Shown here: positions 13,301 to 23,189 of the stretch, one piece after another
Layout: each line of letters opens with the position of its first letter
How positions within the stretch are numbered: the first letter of the stretch is position 1
Assembly: GCA_029204225.1 (NCBI GenBank)
Contig: CM055094.1
Location: forward strand, 14,324,928 to 14,388,927
Direction: 5' to 3'
Length of the DNA stretch: 64,000 nt
From: Diphasiastrum complanatum
Lineage: Eukaryota > Streptophyta > Lycopodiopsida > Lycopodiales > Lycopodiaceae
The notes under the pieces: model-generated
The model's database searches: none
Told to the model about the DNA's origin: nothing
The model's input: only the letters and a program-made list of their open reading frames with translations
Program-made: the position numbers and the translations under genes

Positions 13301-16300
13301 ATTGAGCCTCACTATGGATAGTTCAATTGATCATATCTTAGCTCTTAGTTCTATTCACTTAGAAAGCTATATTAGAATACCTTAGATTGTCTACATCAGC
13401 TTATCAACTTGTTATCTTCTAGAGATCATTCGTGTTCCCTTGATTGATTCCATTCTTCATTGGTAAAAATGCAAACTCTCCTCTATATGTGATATTTTGT
13501 CATTAACTTGTTAAACATTTTGTTCAGAAGCTTTTTCGACTATACGGGCTGCCTTGCGATATTGTCAATGATCGTGACCCAAAATTCACTGGGAATTTTT
13601 GGCAAGCAGTGTTTGAAAAATTGGAAACAACTTTGAGTATGAGTTCTACAGATCATCCTGAATCAGACGGTCAAATGGAAACGACCAATCAAACGATGGA
13701 GGACATGCTGTGAGCATATGTGGGCCATCGGCAGTCTGATTGGGAAAATTACCTTCCACTAGTGGAATTTGCATATACTAGTGCAAAACACTCAACGACG
13801 AGATTCAACCCTTTCATGCTTATGTATGGTTATCAACCTCGATCACCGATTAGTGTTGGCATGAAGAACCTAAGGGTGCAAGTTGCAGCCGATTTCCTTG
13901 CGGATATGCAAGAAATGTTACAGCTGGCTAAAGACAGCATAAGAGCCCAGGACAGGGCGAGACACTATGCTGATCTGTCTCGAAAGCACAAAGAACTCAA
14001 GGTCAATGACATGGTGTTTTGAGGGTCCCTAGTCACTCTAGGGGCTTGAAAACTGGTAAGTGTGCAAAGTTGGCACCTCGGTATTGCGGTCCTTTTAAAG
14101 TTATCCAAGTGATTAACAAGGTCGCATACAAACTAGATCTTCCAGCTAACGTTGAATTTCATCCTATTTTTCACGTTAGTAAGTTCCAACCCTCGTTGGG
14201 GGTTGGGAAAACCCAAAATGCTCATTCATGAGATATTACATAACAATTTAGCTCTAGACCTACTAGTAGAGCTTCTTCGTGAGGAGTCCACGAGTGGACC
14301 ACCTGAACCCGAGGCAATTGTTAATAGCCGACAGAAAACTCTAAGGAATAGAGTGCTTCGGGATTTTTAATCAGGTGGAGAGGCAACTCAGAAGAGAAAG
14401 ATACTTGGGAAAAGGAGGCTGATCTTTAGAAGAATTTTCCAAATTTTTCCCTACAAGGAAAAATTTAAGTTAAGGGGGAAGGAATGTTACATACCTATGT
14501 AACTAGCAGTACTTTAACCCCTATGTGCCCATTTAGTGTCTGGGGGGGCTAAATGGCGAGTCACCCTTGGATAAGGGATACCCTTGGATTAAGGGTAGGT
14601 GCCTTTGGATTAAGGTACTTGTGTCCTTGGATAAGGGCATGTAGGTGTCTGTGCCTTGGATGGAGGTATGGAACCTAGTGAGGTGTTAGGAAGACCTTAC
14701 CATGGGTATTGGTCATTTTCCTAGACCTTGGGCCTCAACCTTGAGCCATGATCACATAATAGGCCTTGGGCCAAAGTTAGCCATCACATAAGGGTCATGG
14801 GGAACTAGTAGGAGGGCGCACCTACTAGGGTCCCAAGACACCCCTAAAGAACCCAAGAAGTTATATTCAAGAACCATAAGTTATGGAAGGTGTCTTTTGA
14901 CATTCCACTAACTTGTGAGCCTCTTGGCCTTTCCTTTGCCTCCCCTTTTCTCATTGGCTTGTGTGGGCATTCCATCGTGTTTGGAATGTGTCATTAGCCA
15001 CCTATAAGAGAGGGAGAGGGTGCCCAATTGAGGGGAGATTTCTTGTGTTGTGGTATGCTTCTATTTGGGACTTAGATGGGGATAGTATCTTGAGCATGCT
15101 TGTGAATGTGATGGTAGTGATTGTAATTTAGCAAGGGGGTGCTAGATAGGTCTTGCTTGTGCTTGGATCTAGCTATGGTTGGGTGGTAAATTCTTGAGGC
15201 CATTGCTTGTCTACTTTTGGAAGGATCTTAGGAGCATTCAAGGAGAGGCACATTGGAGGCTTTTAGAGGCATTGGTGGACATCTACTCAAAGGCTTGGTG
15301 GGCTGCTCTTCCTATTCGTTAAAGCAACCTTAAAGCAATTGCATAATTGATGTCTCTATATAAAGTAAAAGCACCCAACACCTATCTATAGCAAAACTTG
15401 TGCGCCAAATCTAGCATCAAACTTGAGTCTAACTAAAGTCTAACTTGGTAAAGGCCCCTAGAATTAGCACACGGGCATGGCCTAATAATCCTGATTAACC
15501 CTAGATGACAACATTAGGGGTAAGAATGTGAACAGAAATTCTGGGTATAGAAACGCGTTTCTCAAAAACGCGGTTTTAGAAACGCGTTTCTGGGCATCTA
15601 TGATCTCATCTCAACAACTACATAGTCAAGGTTATCAGCTGGCTTGGTTCTCCCACGCCTCCCACCTACTTGACACACTTGGCATGTCTATCACATTTTT
15701 TTACCCTCGGGTACTCCTGACTACATTAGATGGGTCATCTACAAAGCTTATCTTGATTGAACTTGGTAGATTCAGCCCGGGTTCACTTCCTAGGGACAAA
15801 TATTTCAAGGATTCCAGTTCTACCACACTACCCATACTTTGCGCTATCACATGGTCTCAAATTCATATTGGGTCAGTGGTGTGTCTCCTCACACCAGTTT
15901 GAGATTGAGGCTAAAATTTTTCAAGGCAGCCCACGAGAGGATAGGATTATCATCTATTATTATCAATGCATTATGCAACTATGTTTTTTGCTTTTCTAAA
16001 AATTTGAGTTTTGGAACCCTAAAATCGATTTGCCAATTCGACAACCCTAGGACGGATTCGAAAAGGTCGAATAGGCCGATTTGGCCGATTCCAATTTGAC
16101 CAATTCTGAATAGGAAGGAAACTTTAACATGTACTTGTTCTTCTTATATGCCTTTTATGTGTCTTATATATAGCACTTGCTAGATATTGTAAAAGTCATG
16201 TATAATAAAGCTATGATTTTAAAGTTTTCTACACACTGTTGATAAAGAAAATCCTTTGGAATTAAGGGATGGGACAGCCATGATCCCAAGAAGTTAGAAC

Positions 16301-17921
16301 TAAAGGAACATATTGTTTAGTAGTTTGATGGCTACACTTTACGTAATGATCTTGGAAAAGGAAATTAGTCAATGGACTGCAGAGAACGAGAAGGTCTCTC
16401 CGAAATTGGTTATAGACCAAAACATTTGACAATAGTCCATCTCACTACCCTAAGGCCATATCATAAAGTGCAAAAGGAAAAAATAATCCCTCTATGTTTC
16501 CTTTGCTGGTTTAAAAAAAACTTGTGACATGGTACCAAGGCAAAAGTTATGGCCAAAAAAAGTTACGTTGCGAGTACCCCAAAGGCCTTAAAGATGCCAC
16601 TCTTATGTTTTATAAAGCAAGTATGGGGTGACTTGGCTAGACCACTCATGGACGGTACAAGAAAAAATAAAAGGAAAACTTTTACAGCAACATTGGAGTT
16701 GAGCAAGGGTGTCATCTCTCCTACTCTCTTTTTGACTTTTTATCGACAAGCTACAAAATTTGAATCTTGATACAAATGAAAGGAGGTGGAGCTATCCACA
16801 TAACAGGTTCTACTTTATTATTGCTTACTTCAAAAGCATTTGTACGAATTGAGTATCTTTTCACCACTATGATCTGAAAGTTGATGCAAGCGAAATTGAA
16901 GTAAGGGTGATTGGCTCAAAGATCATAGAAAAGATGGTACAAAGAAGGCATCACTTGGTTGAAAAGTTAGGGAATAAAAGGGGATTAAGATCTTCCAAAA
17001 GGCAAAGAGGCAAGAAGGGCAATCATCCAACATAAGGTTTTGGACAAGCTCTGGTAGAACCCAAAAGAAAAGACGGCCTTTTATTTTATGAAAAGGGCAG
17101 GAAATCGATGATCACCTACTCAGCATAAGAATACCTAGAGAAAAACATCTTCATTTTCAAGGGGAACATTATTTGTAGAGTGAGAACCAACTCACATGAC
17201 CTAGCAATAGAGACAAAAAGGTGGGAATGCCAAAAAGAAGATTGAACATGCAAATTAGGTGGAGAATGACGAGCACCTGACCTTCAGCTGCAAGACATAC
17301 AAAAACCAGAGAGAGTCTCATGGCCTCCTTGAGAAATTCCATAAAAGATGCACTTCAATATAGGAAAAAAATGTGTTATATGTGTTTGGATATTCCTTTC
17401 TTACGCTCCTTTCCTTTAACCGGGGTTGAATCCTTCACCAGTGATGGCTGATCAGGACGTCCCCCGGACGCAGGCCTTATCAACGCATTGATAGTGGTAA
17501 GACTCAAGGATAAAAAAGGGTTGTAGAGGCCTGAAAGGACGTCCTATGGTGGGGATGAGCGCCATAAACAAGCTTATAACATAGGAGCAGTTTTTGCCCA
17601 ATGATGGTTTACAACGCATTCAGAACATGTGTAAGCTTATTGTAAAGGGCTGAATCTAATGTAGTGACTAAAACAATGAGACAATTGAGACAGGATTTGG
17701 CACGATTCGATTTAGGAAAAGATGGAATCAAACAAAACAAGACATGGCGTAAGCTTCAGCAGGCGGAATTCGAAACAAAGTGCGGAATCACAGACCTAAA
17801 CACAAGCATGAATTGCGTAAAAACATAAAAGAGCGTACATCGCAAATTATACCCGTTCTGTTGCATCCTCGACGGTGGGAGGAGGAGCCTTCTCCTTCTT
17901 CGCACCGAAAACGCGCTTCAT
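4074..17921 (-). CDS. VPS60: ESCRT-III-related protein VPS60 (CHMP5 homologue), seven exons
   Basis: Rebuilt from splice sites, exons are 17,853-17,921, 12,017-12,168, 11,578-11,671, 11,139-11,210, 10,761-10,872, 4,329-4,477 and 4,074-4,127. Every intron is GT...AG and all phases join, giving 233 codons; plant VPS60 proteins are about this long. The start [11 protein letters not shown] is the family N-terminus. Exon 2 holds [17 protein letters not shown], exon 3 [13 protein letters not shown], and exon 5 DEMMDL and [17 protein letters not shown]. Exon 6 carries [19 protein letters not shown], and the last exon ends in [15 protein letters not shown], the conserved C-terminal motif. The protein is a Snf7-fold helical ESCRT-III component that in other eukaryotes binds Vta1/LIP5 and modulates VPS4 in multivesicular-body sorting at endosomes. 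No stop or frameshift interrupts the model. Introns 1 and 5 are swollen by transposons. Start chosen because it is the family's initiator. Confidence 0.95.
5329..5456. repeat. 60-bp tandem duplication
   Basis: Two copies of a unit beginning TAGCACCAATTT (copy starts 5,329 and 5,389), each containing GGAGTTTTACATCATTGAT. A weaker relative lies just upstream (AGTGATTGGCTTTACAGCA). Lies in VPS60 intron 5. Confidence 0.75.
5770..6080 (+). pseudogene. Ty3/gypsy gag relic
   Basis: Translation near 5,950-6,060 reads [20 protein letters not shown] followed after a stop by [15 protein letters not shown]. This matches the layout of the plant retrotransposon gag domain, in which W..K...YF is followed by a KV.L..L.G.A..W core. 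The surroundings are stop-ridden. Its strand is opposite to the adjacent chromodomain relic, so it is a separate fragment. Confidence 0.4.
6352..6759 (-). repeat. Chromovirus LTR (3' LTR in element orientation)
   Basis: Read on the minus strand, a purine tract TAAGGGGGAAGGAA is followed at once by TGTTAGGGACC, the typical polypurine-tract/LTR junction. On the plus strand the segment starts TGTTATAAC and ends CCCTAACA, giving TG...CA termini and about 408 bp. The right boundary is firm; the left one is a best guess because no partner LTR is seen. Confidence 0.55.
6760..7165 (-). pseudogene. Ty3/gypsy integrase C-terminus with chromodomain (relic)
   Basis: The minus strand gives [20 protein letters not shown] and [10 protein letters not shown], the C-terminal integrase motif of chromoviruses, then a chromodomain-like [20 protein letters not shown]. 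It is followed by the polypurine tract at 6,760-6,775. Several stops interrupt it. The rest of the element is missing: the relic ends where a dispersed repeat begins at about 7,150. Confidence 0.75.
7150..7322 (-). repeat. Dispersed ~170-bp repeat, copy 1
   Basis: Reverse complement of the segment at 15,950-16,125. Shared landmarks in order are ATCAATGCATTATGCAACTATG (first 20 bases), AAATTTGAGTTTTG, a run of GATTCGA/GGTCGAAT words and TTCTGAATAGGAAGGAAACT. Identity is clearly below 90% by eye. Family unknown. Confidence 0.6.
7328..7394. repeat. (CT)n microsatellite
   Basis: About 33 pure CT units. Reading through it in the minus frame yields a spurious Arg-Glu repeat, not a gene. Confidence 0.95.
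7540..8418 (+). pseudogene. LINE (L1-like) ORF1 relic
   Basis: A Pro/Ser-rich leader (7,600-7,850) is followed by a coiled-coil segment ([19 protein letters not shown]). After a one-base frame change near 7,978 it continues with SLEQVI and a long charged helix. An ORF1p/RRM-like block then reads [48 protein letters not shown]. This layout, coiled coil then RRM-like domain with N-I-R-V-x-G-I-P, is that of L1-type ORF1 proteins, which bind RNA. It stops at 8,418 where a copia LTR begins; no LINE reverse transcriptase is present. Confidence 0.65.
8419..8824 (+). repeat. Ty1/copia 5' LTR
   Basis: Begins TGTTAGAAATAA and ends TTTCCTACA, immediately before a primer-binding site. About 406 bp. It is inserted in the LINE ORF1 relic. 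No matching 3' LTR was found downstream, so the copy is truncated. Confidence 0.65.
8825..8836 (+). promoter_or_regulatory. Primer-binding site, initiator-tRNA type
   Basis: TGGTATCAAAGC differs by one base from the usual TGGTATCAGAGC complementary to plant initiator tRNA-Met. It abuts the LTR end. Confidence 0.75.
9525..10338 (+). pseudogene. Ty1/copia gag joined to RT start by internal deletion
   Basis: From the ATG at 9,525, a copia gag (UBN2-type) reads [34 protein letters not shown] and [15 protein letters not shown]. At about 10,030-10,045 it passes directly into the start of copia reverse transcriptase: [50 protein letters not shown]. Zinc knuckle, protease and integrase are missing between them, and a TAG interrupts the RT. 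RT itself stops at about 10,338 after RQLDI, before the catalytic motif. The 8.84-9.52 kb stretch is the leader. Confidence 0.8.
12714..12849. repeat. 68-bp tandem duplication
   Basis: Two nearly identical copies starting at 12,714 and 12,782, each with ACTTGTACACTTACAAAAGG and CATTTCAACTTGTAAAAA. Lies in VPS60 intron 1. Confidence 0.9.
13526..14470 (+). pseudogene. Ty3/gypsy integrase and chromodomain relic
   Basis: Starts abruptly inside the integrase core ([20 protein letters not shown], then [17 protein letters not shown], which holds the last catalytic Glu). It continues to [17 protein letters not shown], then [20 protein letters not shown] and [13 protein letters not shown], and ends with a chromodomain-like block ([19 protein letters not shown]). 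Stops at about 13,710 and 14,020 and frame changes disable it. The 5' two thirds of the element are absent. Plus strand, opposite to VPS60 in whose intron it lies. Confidence 0.85.
14485..15513 (+). repeat. Chromovirus 3' LTR (end uncertain)
   Basis: Begins TGTTACATACC directly after the polypurine tract TAAGGGGGAAGGAA at 14,471-14,484. It contains repeated CCTTGGATTAAGG/CCTTGGATAAGG words at 14,565-14,660. The proposed end, GATGACAACA, is only the most plausible CA terminus; no partner LTR is available to fix it. Confidence 0.5.
15549..15591. repeat. Two copies of a palindromic 14-mer
   Basis: AGAAACGCGTTTCT, its own reverse complement, occurs at 15,549-15,562 and 15,578-15,591, with a half-site AAAACGCGG between. 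Just beyond the proposed LTR end. Confidence 0.8.
15950..16125 (+). repeat. Dispersed ~170-bp repeat, copy 2
   Basis: Inverted partner of the 7,150-7,322 copy, 8.8 kb away and also inside a VPS60 intron. Confidence 0.6.
16126..17779. other. Unassigned intron sequence
   Basis: No gene or recognisable transposon motif seen. Short open stretches (for example 16,549-16,770) show no family resemblance. Confidence 0.4.
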
Positions 17922-18060
17922 CCTGGATCCCACACCAATCAATCAATGAAACAGTCACACCGCTTCCCCGTCGCCCTTACTGTCAGCTGCTGATGAGGAA
18001 GGAGAAGAGAACCAAATATAAAGAAAAAGTAGTGACAAGTGTAGTAGATCCATGATGTAA
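17922..18060 (-). promoter_or_regulatory. VPS60 5' UTR and proximal promoter
   Basis: Immediately upstream of the VPS60 start codon. A TATA-like CTTTATATTTGG is read on the minus strand at 18,012-18,023, about 90 bases before the ATG, which would allow a UTR of some 60 bases. Function is inferred from position only. Confidence 0.35.
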
Positions 18061-18091
18061 AATATAATGGGCTTTGTGGTGAAGTGATGAC

Positions 18092-18117
18092 GAAGGAAGG
18101 AAGGAAGGAAGGAAGGA
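18092..18117. repeat. (GGAA)n microsatellite
   Basis: About six GGAA units upstream of VPS60. Confidence 0.85.
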
Positions 18118-18699
18118 GGGGGGATTGACGTTGAAGACTTCTAGTGGTGAATTTGGATGTTGTTCATTTTGGCCATTGTCTCTCTCCCATGGGCCATGTG
18201 TAGGAAATGTTTAGCGCGTGTCAAATCGAATAGGGCGGTTGAGGTCGGTTGAGTCAATCTCATTTTTTAGCTTTGATGTGTTAGTGATAAGCTATTGTGA
18301 AAGATTTTGTTAAGGTGAGTTGTCACGTTTGGCTGAGTCTGAGGATTAAAATGAGGCATTAGTTTTATGTTTTCTTTTATTCTTCTAATATGAATTTTTT
18401 ATTGTTTAACTATCTGAATGTCCTTCTGCCTGCACCCTCTTGTCTACATCAAGCAAAGCTTCAATATGAATCACTTTGTTTAGTATTGGGGGAGGCCCTC
18501 GTCCAAGAGCCTTCCACCCTTTGAGATGCCCACGGGCATCGCGTCCAATGGTGTTGGATTATTATCGTTATCACTCTAATCCAATTTTTAATCTACATCC
18601 ATTCATTTATCCAGTTGCGACAGATTTACTCGCATTATTACACAAACTACATAATTACATGGAAATCGCAAAGCAGGTTTACGATCGCTTGCAACCTCT

Positions 18700-18880
18700 T
18701 ATGGTCTCTTACTAGCTCATGAACTTTTACGTCTACTTACGGGTTTTTACATTTGCTCACAAGCTTATGTTCTATGATCGTTTACGTGTATTTACACTTG
18801 CTAATTAGCGTATTGCTTTATGGTCATTTACATGCGTTTTACATTTGCCCACGGGCCTACGTCTTACGACTACTTACAAA
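18700..18880. repeat. Degenerate ~46-bp tandem repeat
   Basis: About three and a half diverged units, each with TTTACATTTGC or TTTACACTTGC followed by an AAGCTTATG/ACGTCTTACG block and a TTTACGTG/TTTACATG block. It may be part of an LTR of the gypsy relic that follows, but no partner is visible. The 18.1-18.7 kb stretch is otherwise unassigned. Confidence 0.55.
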
Positions 18881-19144
18881 CAATCGGGTCAACAACAACA
18901 ACGATAACAACAAGAACTATTGAATGGTCAACAACTATTTGTCGAGATTTAACAAATATGTTACCAATTGTTTTGAAGCTAACGACTTGCTATAACCATT
19001 GTTAGCAAGTAACCACCGTGAAACATAACTGAATAAGTCACAACACAATATGGCTAAGTGTCAATTGTGACTTGGCTAAACAACTACCGTCAACCGCCAT
19101 TTGAATAAGCTCATGCGGCATTCTTAACTAGTATAAATAGTTTA

Positions 19145-19909
19145 TCATTTCTCAAGATAAATAATAATGACCTCTCGTGGCTTGCTTGGGCGATCGATCG
19201 TATGATCAGTGGTGGACGATCCGTCATCAACTTTTGGTGTAATTGATTTCACCGCCCATGTGGTTGGATCGACCTTTATAGCCTGCTCTCGATTTTCGAA
19301 GGTGAGTTTTCCGGTTCCCCGGTTGTGAACCGCGTTGTGAACCACTTGCGCAGTCCTCAACCATGGTCTTCCTAGTAAAATGCGGTAGGCAAAAGGGGAC
19401 TCTGGTATGTCAATCACCACAAAAGTGATCACAAACTGCATTCCCACTATTTTTACAGGGATGTCGTCAACTACACCTTTTGGTTTCACACAGGATTGAT
19501 CTGTTAGTTTGATGACAAATCTCGCTGGCTTCAACCCTTGTAGACCCCATTTCTAGTACAAAGTAGTGGAGATCAAATTTACACCTGATCCTCCATCTAT
19601 CACTGTTGCCTCGTCCTCAAATCTCTTGTACTTAATCGGTAGGGTGATATTGTGTTCTTCACTTTTCCACGCTGCCCCAATGTGAAGGACGTTGTTCGTT
19701 TCTTCGTAGCCCGCACAGTATATGGGCCCTGGTGTTACGGGTTCCGCTTCAGCTTTGGCCCATTTGGCCTGGAGGCTGTTGGATTGTGGTGCAATCCGCA
19801 GTAATTCTCCAAGGGATAAGTTAACACGGCTTGCTAGCAAACTTGTGAGTACCTCAGTGTGTAGATCCTCGGGCTCTCCCATATGGAATGGTGGCTCATG
19901 ATGATGCAA
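19145..19909 (-). pseudogene. Ty3/gypsy aspartic protease relic
   Basis: The minus strand reads EATVIDGGSGVNLISTTLY, an in-frame TAG, then LKPARFVIKLTD, VDDIPVKIVG and FAYRILLGRPWLRTA. This is the retropepsin layout of non-chromovirus gypsy elements, close to the protease of the large element at 57.5 kb (DSGSGVNIM, LLLGTPWL). The catalytic D-S/T-G is changed to D-G-G. The upstream side is cut at about 20,041 by another element's LTR. Confidence 0.75.
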
Positions 19910-20041
19910 CTAATCGTTCTGATCAGTTTGCAATGGTGAGCCCGCTTGTGGTACTAGTTCTTCAGCAACAGGAGGTTATGCAGGTATGTCTCTTGCTTGA
20001 GCTTTTTCCTCCTCTTGCACCTTCTGCACCCAGTGGCGTAT

Positions 20042-20511
20042 TGTTATGTACCATAACGGTACGCCCTTCAGTGACGGCCTCGCAAGGGGCATGACGCAGG
20101 ACTGGAGTTATCGACATGTTTAGGTGCCACGCGTCACCATCCTAGATGGTCACGTGTCGCCGGTAGGACCATGCTTGATGGGACCCACTGTGCTATGCCT
20201 ATATAGTGGTGGGGTCTCCCTCTTTCCATTCACTCAGTCTACCCGAGAGTTGGTGGATGGAGAGCACGTGCATTAGCCAGGATGTATCTCCAGGCCAGGA
20301 GATGTGTGCTAGGGAGAGCCGAGTGCGATGGTTGGTGGTTTGGGACGCCAGTTATCGTAGGAGGCTTGACCGGGCATGATTGTGTCGATTGCTCCAGAGC
20401 ATGGGGGTGGATCGGTTGTGATCCTACGGTTGGGCGGTTACAGTGCGTCGTCACTGGTATTGGGTGTGCGGAACCTTCAAGGTAGTCGATGATCCTAGGG
20501 AGTTGTAATAG
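20042..20511 (+). repeat. Ty3/gypsy 5' LTR
   Basis: Starts TGTTATGTACC within the protease relic and ends just before a primer-binding site. It contains a TATA-like CTATATAGTG at about 20,199, placed as an LTR promoter should be. The 3' boundary is uncertain by a few bases because no canonical CA precedes the PBS. Confidence 0.6.
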
Positions 20512-20512
20512 T

Positions 20513-20525
20513 TGGTATCAGAGCA
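20513..20525 (+). promoter_or_regulatory. Primer-binding site, initiator-tRNA type
   Basis: TGGTATCAGAGCA, an exact match to the usual plant LTR-retrotransposon site complementary to initiator tRNA-Met. Confidence 0.85.
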
Positions 20526-20826
20526 GTCGATTTTCTTGTTAAGGTGCACACATTCCCTCATTTGCCTTTCGTTGTGGGTATTCTTTTATGGAGGATTGTG
20601 GTTTTTTCTTTTTAACCTTTGTTCAAGTTTATTTTGGATAAAGGTTGTCTTGTGATTGTAAGCTTGTTAGAAAAAAAAACAGGCTATTCACTACGGTTTT
20701 CTTTTTCACTCAAGTTTTAATTACTTGGTTTAAAAGAGAACAAAAGTTCAATCTATGCTTTTGTTGCTAACTTTAAACCTTGACTTTAAAGATCTTTTTT
20801 TTATAATCTGATCTTCAAGTTTAAAG

Positions 20827-21485
20827 TTGGGCTTTGAATTTTATGTAATCCTAGGTAAAGAGTGGTTTTATTCTAGGAACAAGTCCTTAAAGAAAGACTA
20901 TGTATCTCATTGTATTTCTTTCTTGCATAATGACTCAATGTTTTGTCTTAAAGGCGATGAGCCAGATCTATCTTTTGTAACCGCTCATGAAGCAAATCAA
21001 TCTATTTTGAATTCTGAGTATTTTTCGTATTTATGTTATCTAAAAGATGAATCTTACATAGATGCTTTTAGTACTCATAATGTCAATGTTGATGTATCGT
21101 CTTTCCCTAAAACATTTTCTTTTATTGATGATAATTTAGAATCTTCGCCAGAGGGCAAAATCTTTAAGAGACTTAGGGAGGAGTATAGTGATATACTCCC
21201 TGAACAATTGCCTGAGGGTCTTCCCCCCTTACGGGGTGTAGACCATCACATAGATCTCCTTCCCAACAGCTCTCCTGTATCACTTTTTCCCTACAAGATG
21301 AGCCCGAAGGAAGAAGATGAAGTTGCTAGTAAACTTAAGGAGTTGTTATGCAAAGGCCATATTTGGCCTAGTAAATCCCCTTGGGGAGCTCCTGTTTTGT
21401 TAACCGGCAAGAAAGACGGTGGAATTCGTCTTTGTGTCGATTATAAAAAGCTTAATAAAATGACAATTAAGAATTGTTATCCCGA
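20827..21485 (+). pseudogene. Ty3/gypsy protease end and RT start, truncated
   Basis: An open frame reads [14 protein letters not shown], a D.ILG..W-like protease end. A spacer follows, then the reverse-transcriptase start: [68 protein letters not shown]. It breaks at about 21,485 after NCYPD, before the catalytic Y-x-D-D. It follows the 20,042 LTR with only about 300 bases of AT-rich leader, so gag has been deleted. Confidence 0.8.
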
Positions 21486-21733
21486 CTTTAGGTCTCCAAC
21501 CAAATGCCATTCCACCTTAAAATCACCTATTCTAGGGACATTGAGTGGTGTGTCGCTCATATGATTCTTAATTATCTCTAGATAATCTGTTTTACTATAA
21601 ATCCAAAATAGAAGATCATGAACTATGTTAAGAGAATTGAATTTAGACCTATAATAACAAAACAATATTAGCTTAAAACACAAAACCATAAATTCTCAAA
21701 ATGAATTAGTTGTTAGTACCCAATAAATTAAAT

Positions 21734-23037
21734 CTAAACCTGGAAAGCTGCTAACCACCAAATATTATTTTCGGACTGCACAATGAAATCAAGACTTTCC
21801 GAGTTTATCGTATTTCTTAATGCTCCATTTATAAGTGTAAAACTAACCCTTTCTAGCTTTTGTCCCTTTATTACTTCTAATTCATCTAACTTGAGAACTA
21901 ATATCAATTTTTCAACACTTTCATTTGTGATTCCATAAAACTTTACAATAAATCTCAGTAAATAATTCAGATCTACAAACATATTGTTGGTGGAATCATA
22001 TGACAAAGTGCCATGTTCTGAGTTATAGATTTCATTGATATGGTAAGGAATACCAATGATGTTTTGTAATCCTTGTTTAACACATCCCTTTCTAATTTGA
22101 TTTAAAAGGGCCGGGGAATAGAAATATTTTTTATATGTACTTGTCCAAATGCCTCTTTGATAATTTTAAACATTGTGTCGTATGCATCCGTACTAATACT
22201 AGAATAATCACATGCTCCTTGTATCAATTTTTGGTCAATAATCTTGCCGACTTTGCCCATAAGGGCCTTTGCAATCTTAGACTTGATTCAAGAATATCAT
22301 TGATTTCCCAGTAGACTTGGCTGTAAGTACTGCACTCAAAGACTTTCCAATCATGTCCTTGTCTTTCAGATTTTGATTGGTGACTAAAGTTGATCTACAA
22401 AATAAAAATAAGATTTAGATAAAAAGAATTCACAATCATTGATGTGCTAGATGAAACAAAACACATGAATAGTTTACTTGAAAGCATATATTATTTTTGT
22501 CCGTTGATCCCCACTTGATGAAAGCTCATCAATACCTTTTAAAGTAACTCTTTTTCGCTTATTGTTCAGTATTTTCTTCCGTAATGTATTTACTTAATGC
22601 ATTTATTTGACAATATGAGGTACGCAATGTTTGTACAATTCGTTTCATATTGTCATTTTCTTGGTTAAGGTTTAATATAATATTTTGCAAACGAGAATCA
22701 TCTATCTTCAAGATTTCATTCTCTTCTTTTGTTTGCAACAAAATAGTTTCTTTTTCTCTGTAGTTCGTAAGCAAACCATTCAACATATTCTCCAAATAAT
22801 GGATTTTTTTCATTGAAGTACTAATGCCATAACTTTTCAATCTTTCACAATAACCCAATAGACCATTGTGTCCTTCACACAAAACAGTATGAGTTGTGTG
22901 ACTGATCTAAAATTTGGATGTTGCATTGAGCTTGGATCTATTGGATATAGACTTCCATCAACCCATAGATCACAATGTTTCCTGTTCTCCGTCCTGTGAT
23001 CCATGATTTGGTGAGCTAGTAAGGTGGATCCTTTCAA
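21734..23037 (-). pseudogene. Unidentified decayed coding region
   Basis: Three minus-strand open pieces lie in order. At 22,837-23,037 is one with DLWVDGSLYPIDPSSMQHP. At 22,559-22,882 is a strongly predicted coiled coil (YLENMLNGLLTNYREKE and following heptads). At 21,734-22,006 is a piece containing LLRFIVKFYGITNESVEKL and LVLKLDELEVIKGQKLERVS. Between the last two, stop-ridden sequence still reads like protein. I do not recognise the family. It may be an old gene or a transposon-encoded protein; no terminal repeats were found. Confidence 0.35.
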
Positions 23038-23189
23038 GAAAAATTTCGACAGTGGAGCAAATTCTGTGGGAAGATCAATGTAGAGATGCTACTTAGACAT
23101 CTTAATAATCGATATATTAATCTAGTAGAAAACCAAATTGTTATATATCTTGCAAGCTATTAAAACTCGTCCTAATAAGAAAAAAATTT

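Larger units (their letters stand above)
12169..17852 (-). other. VPS60 intron 1 (5,684 bp, transposon-laden)
   Basis: Bounded by donor GTATAATT after exon 1 and acceptor CTTTGCAG before exon 2. It contains a 68-bp tandem duplication, a Ty3/gypsy integrase-chromodomain relic with its 3' LTR (opposite strand to VPS60), two palindromic 14-mers and one copy of a dispersed ~170-bp repeat. From 16.1 to 17.8 kb nothing is recognised. Confidence 0.85.

Noticed and set aside
16549-16770. 73-codon plus-strand opening in VPS60 intron 1
   Set aside because: No family resemblance; composition looks like chance.
20239-20485. Openings on both strands near 20.3 kb
   Set aside because: They lie in the gypsy LTR upstream of the PBS.
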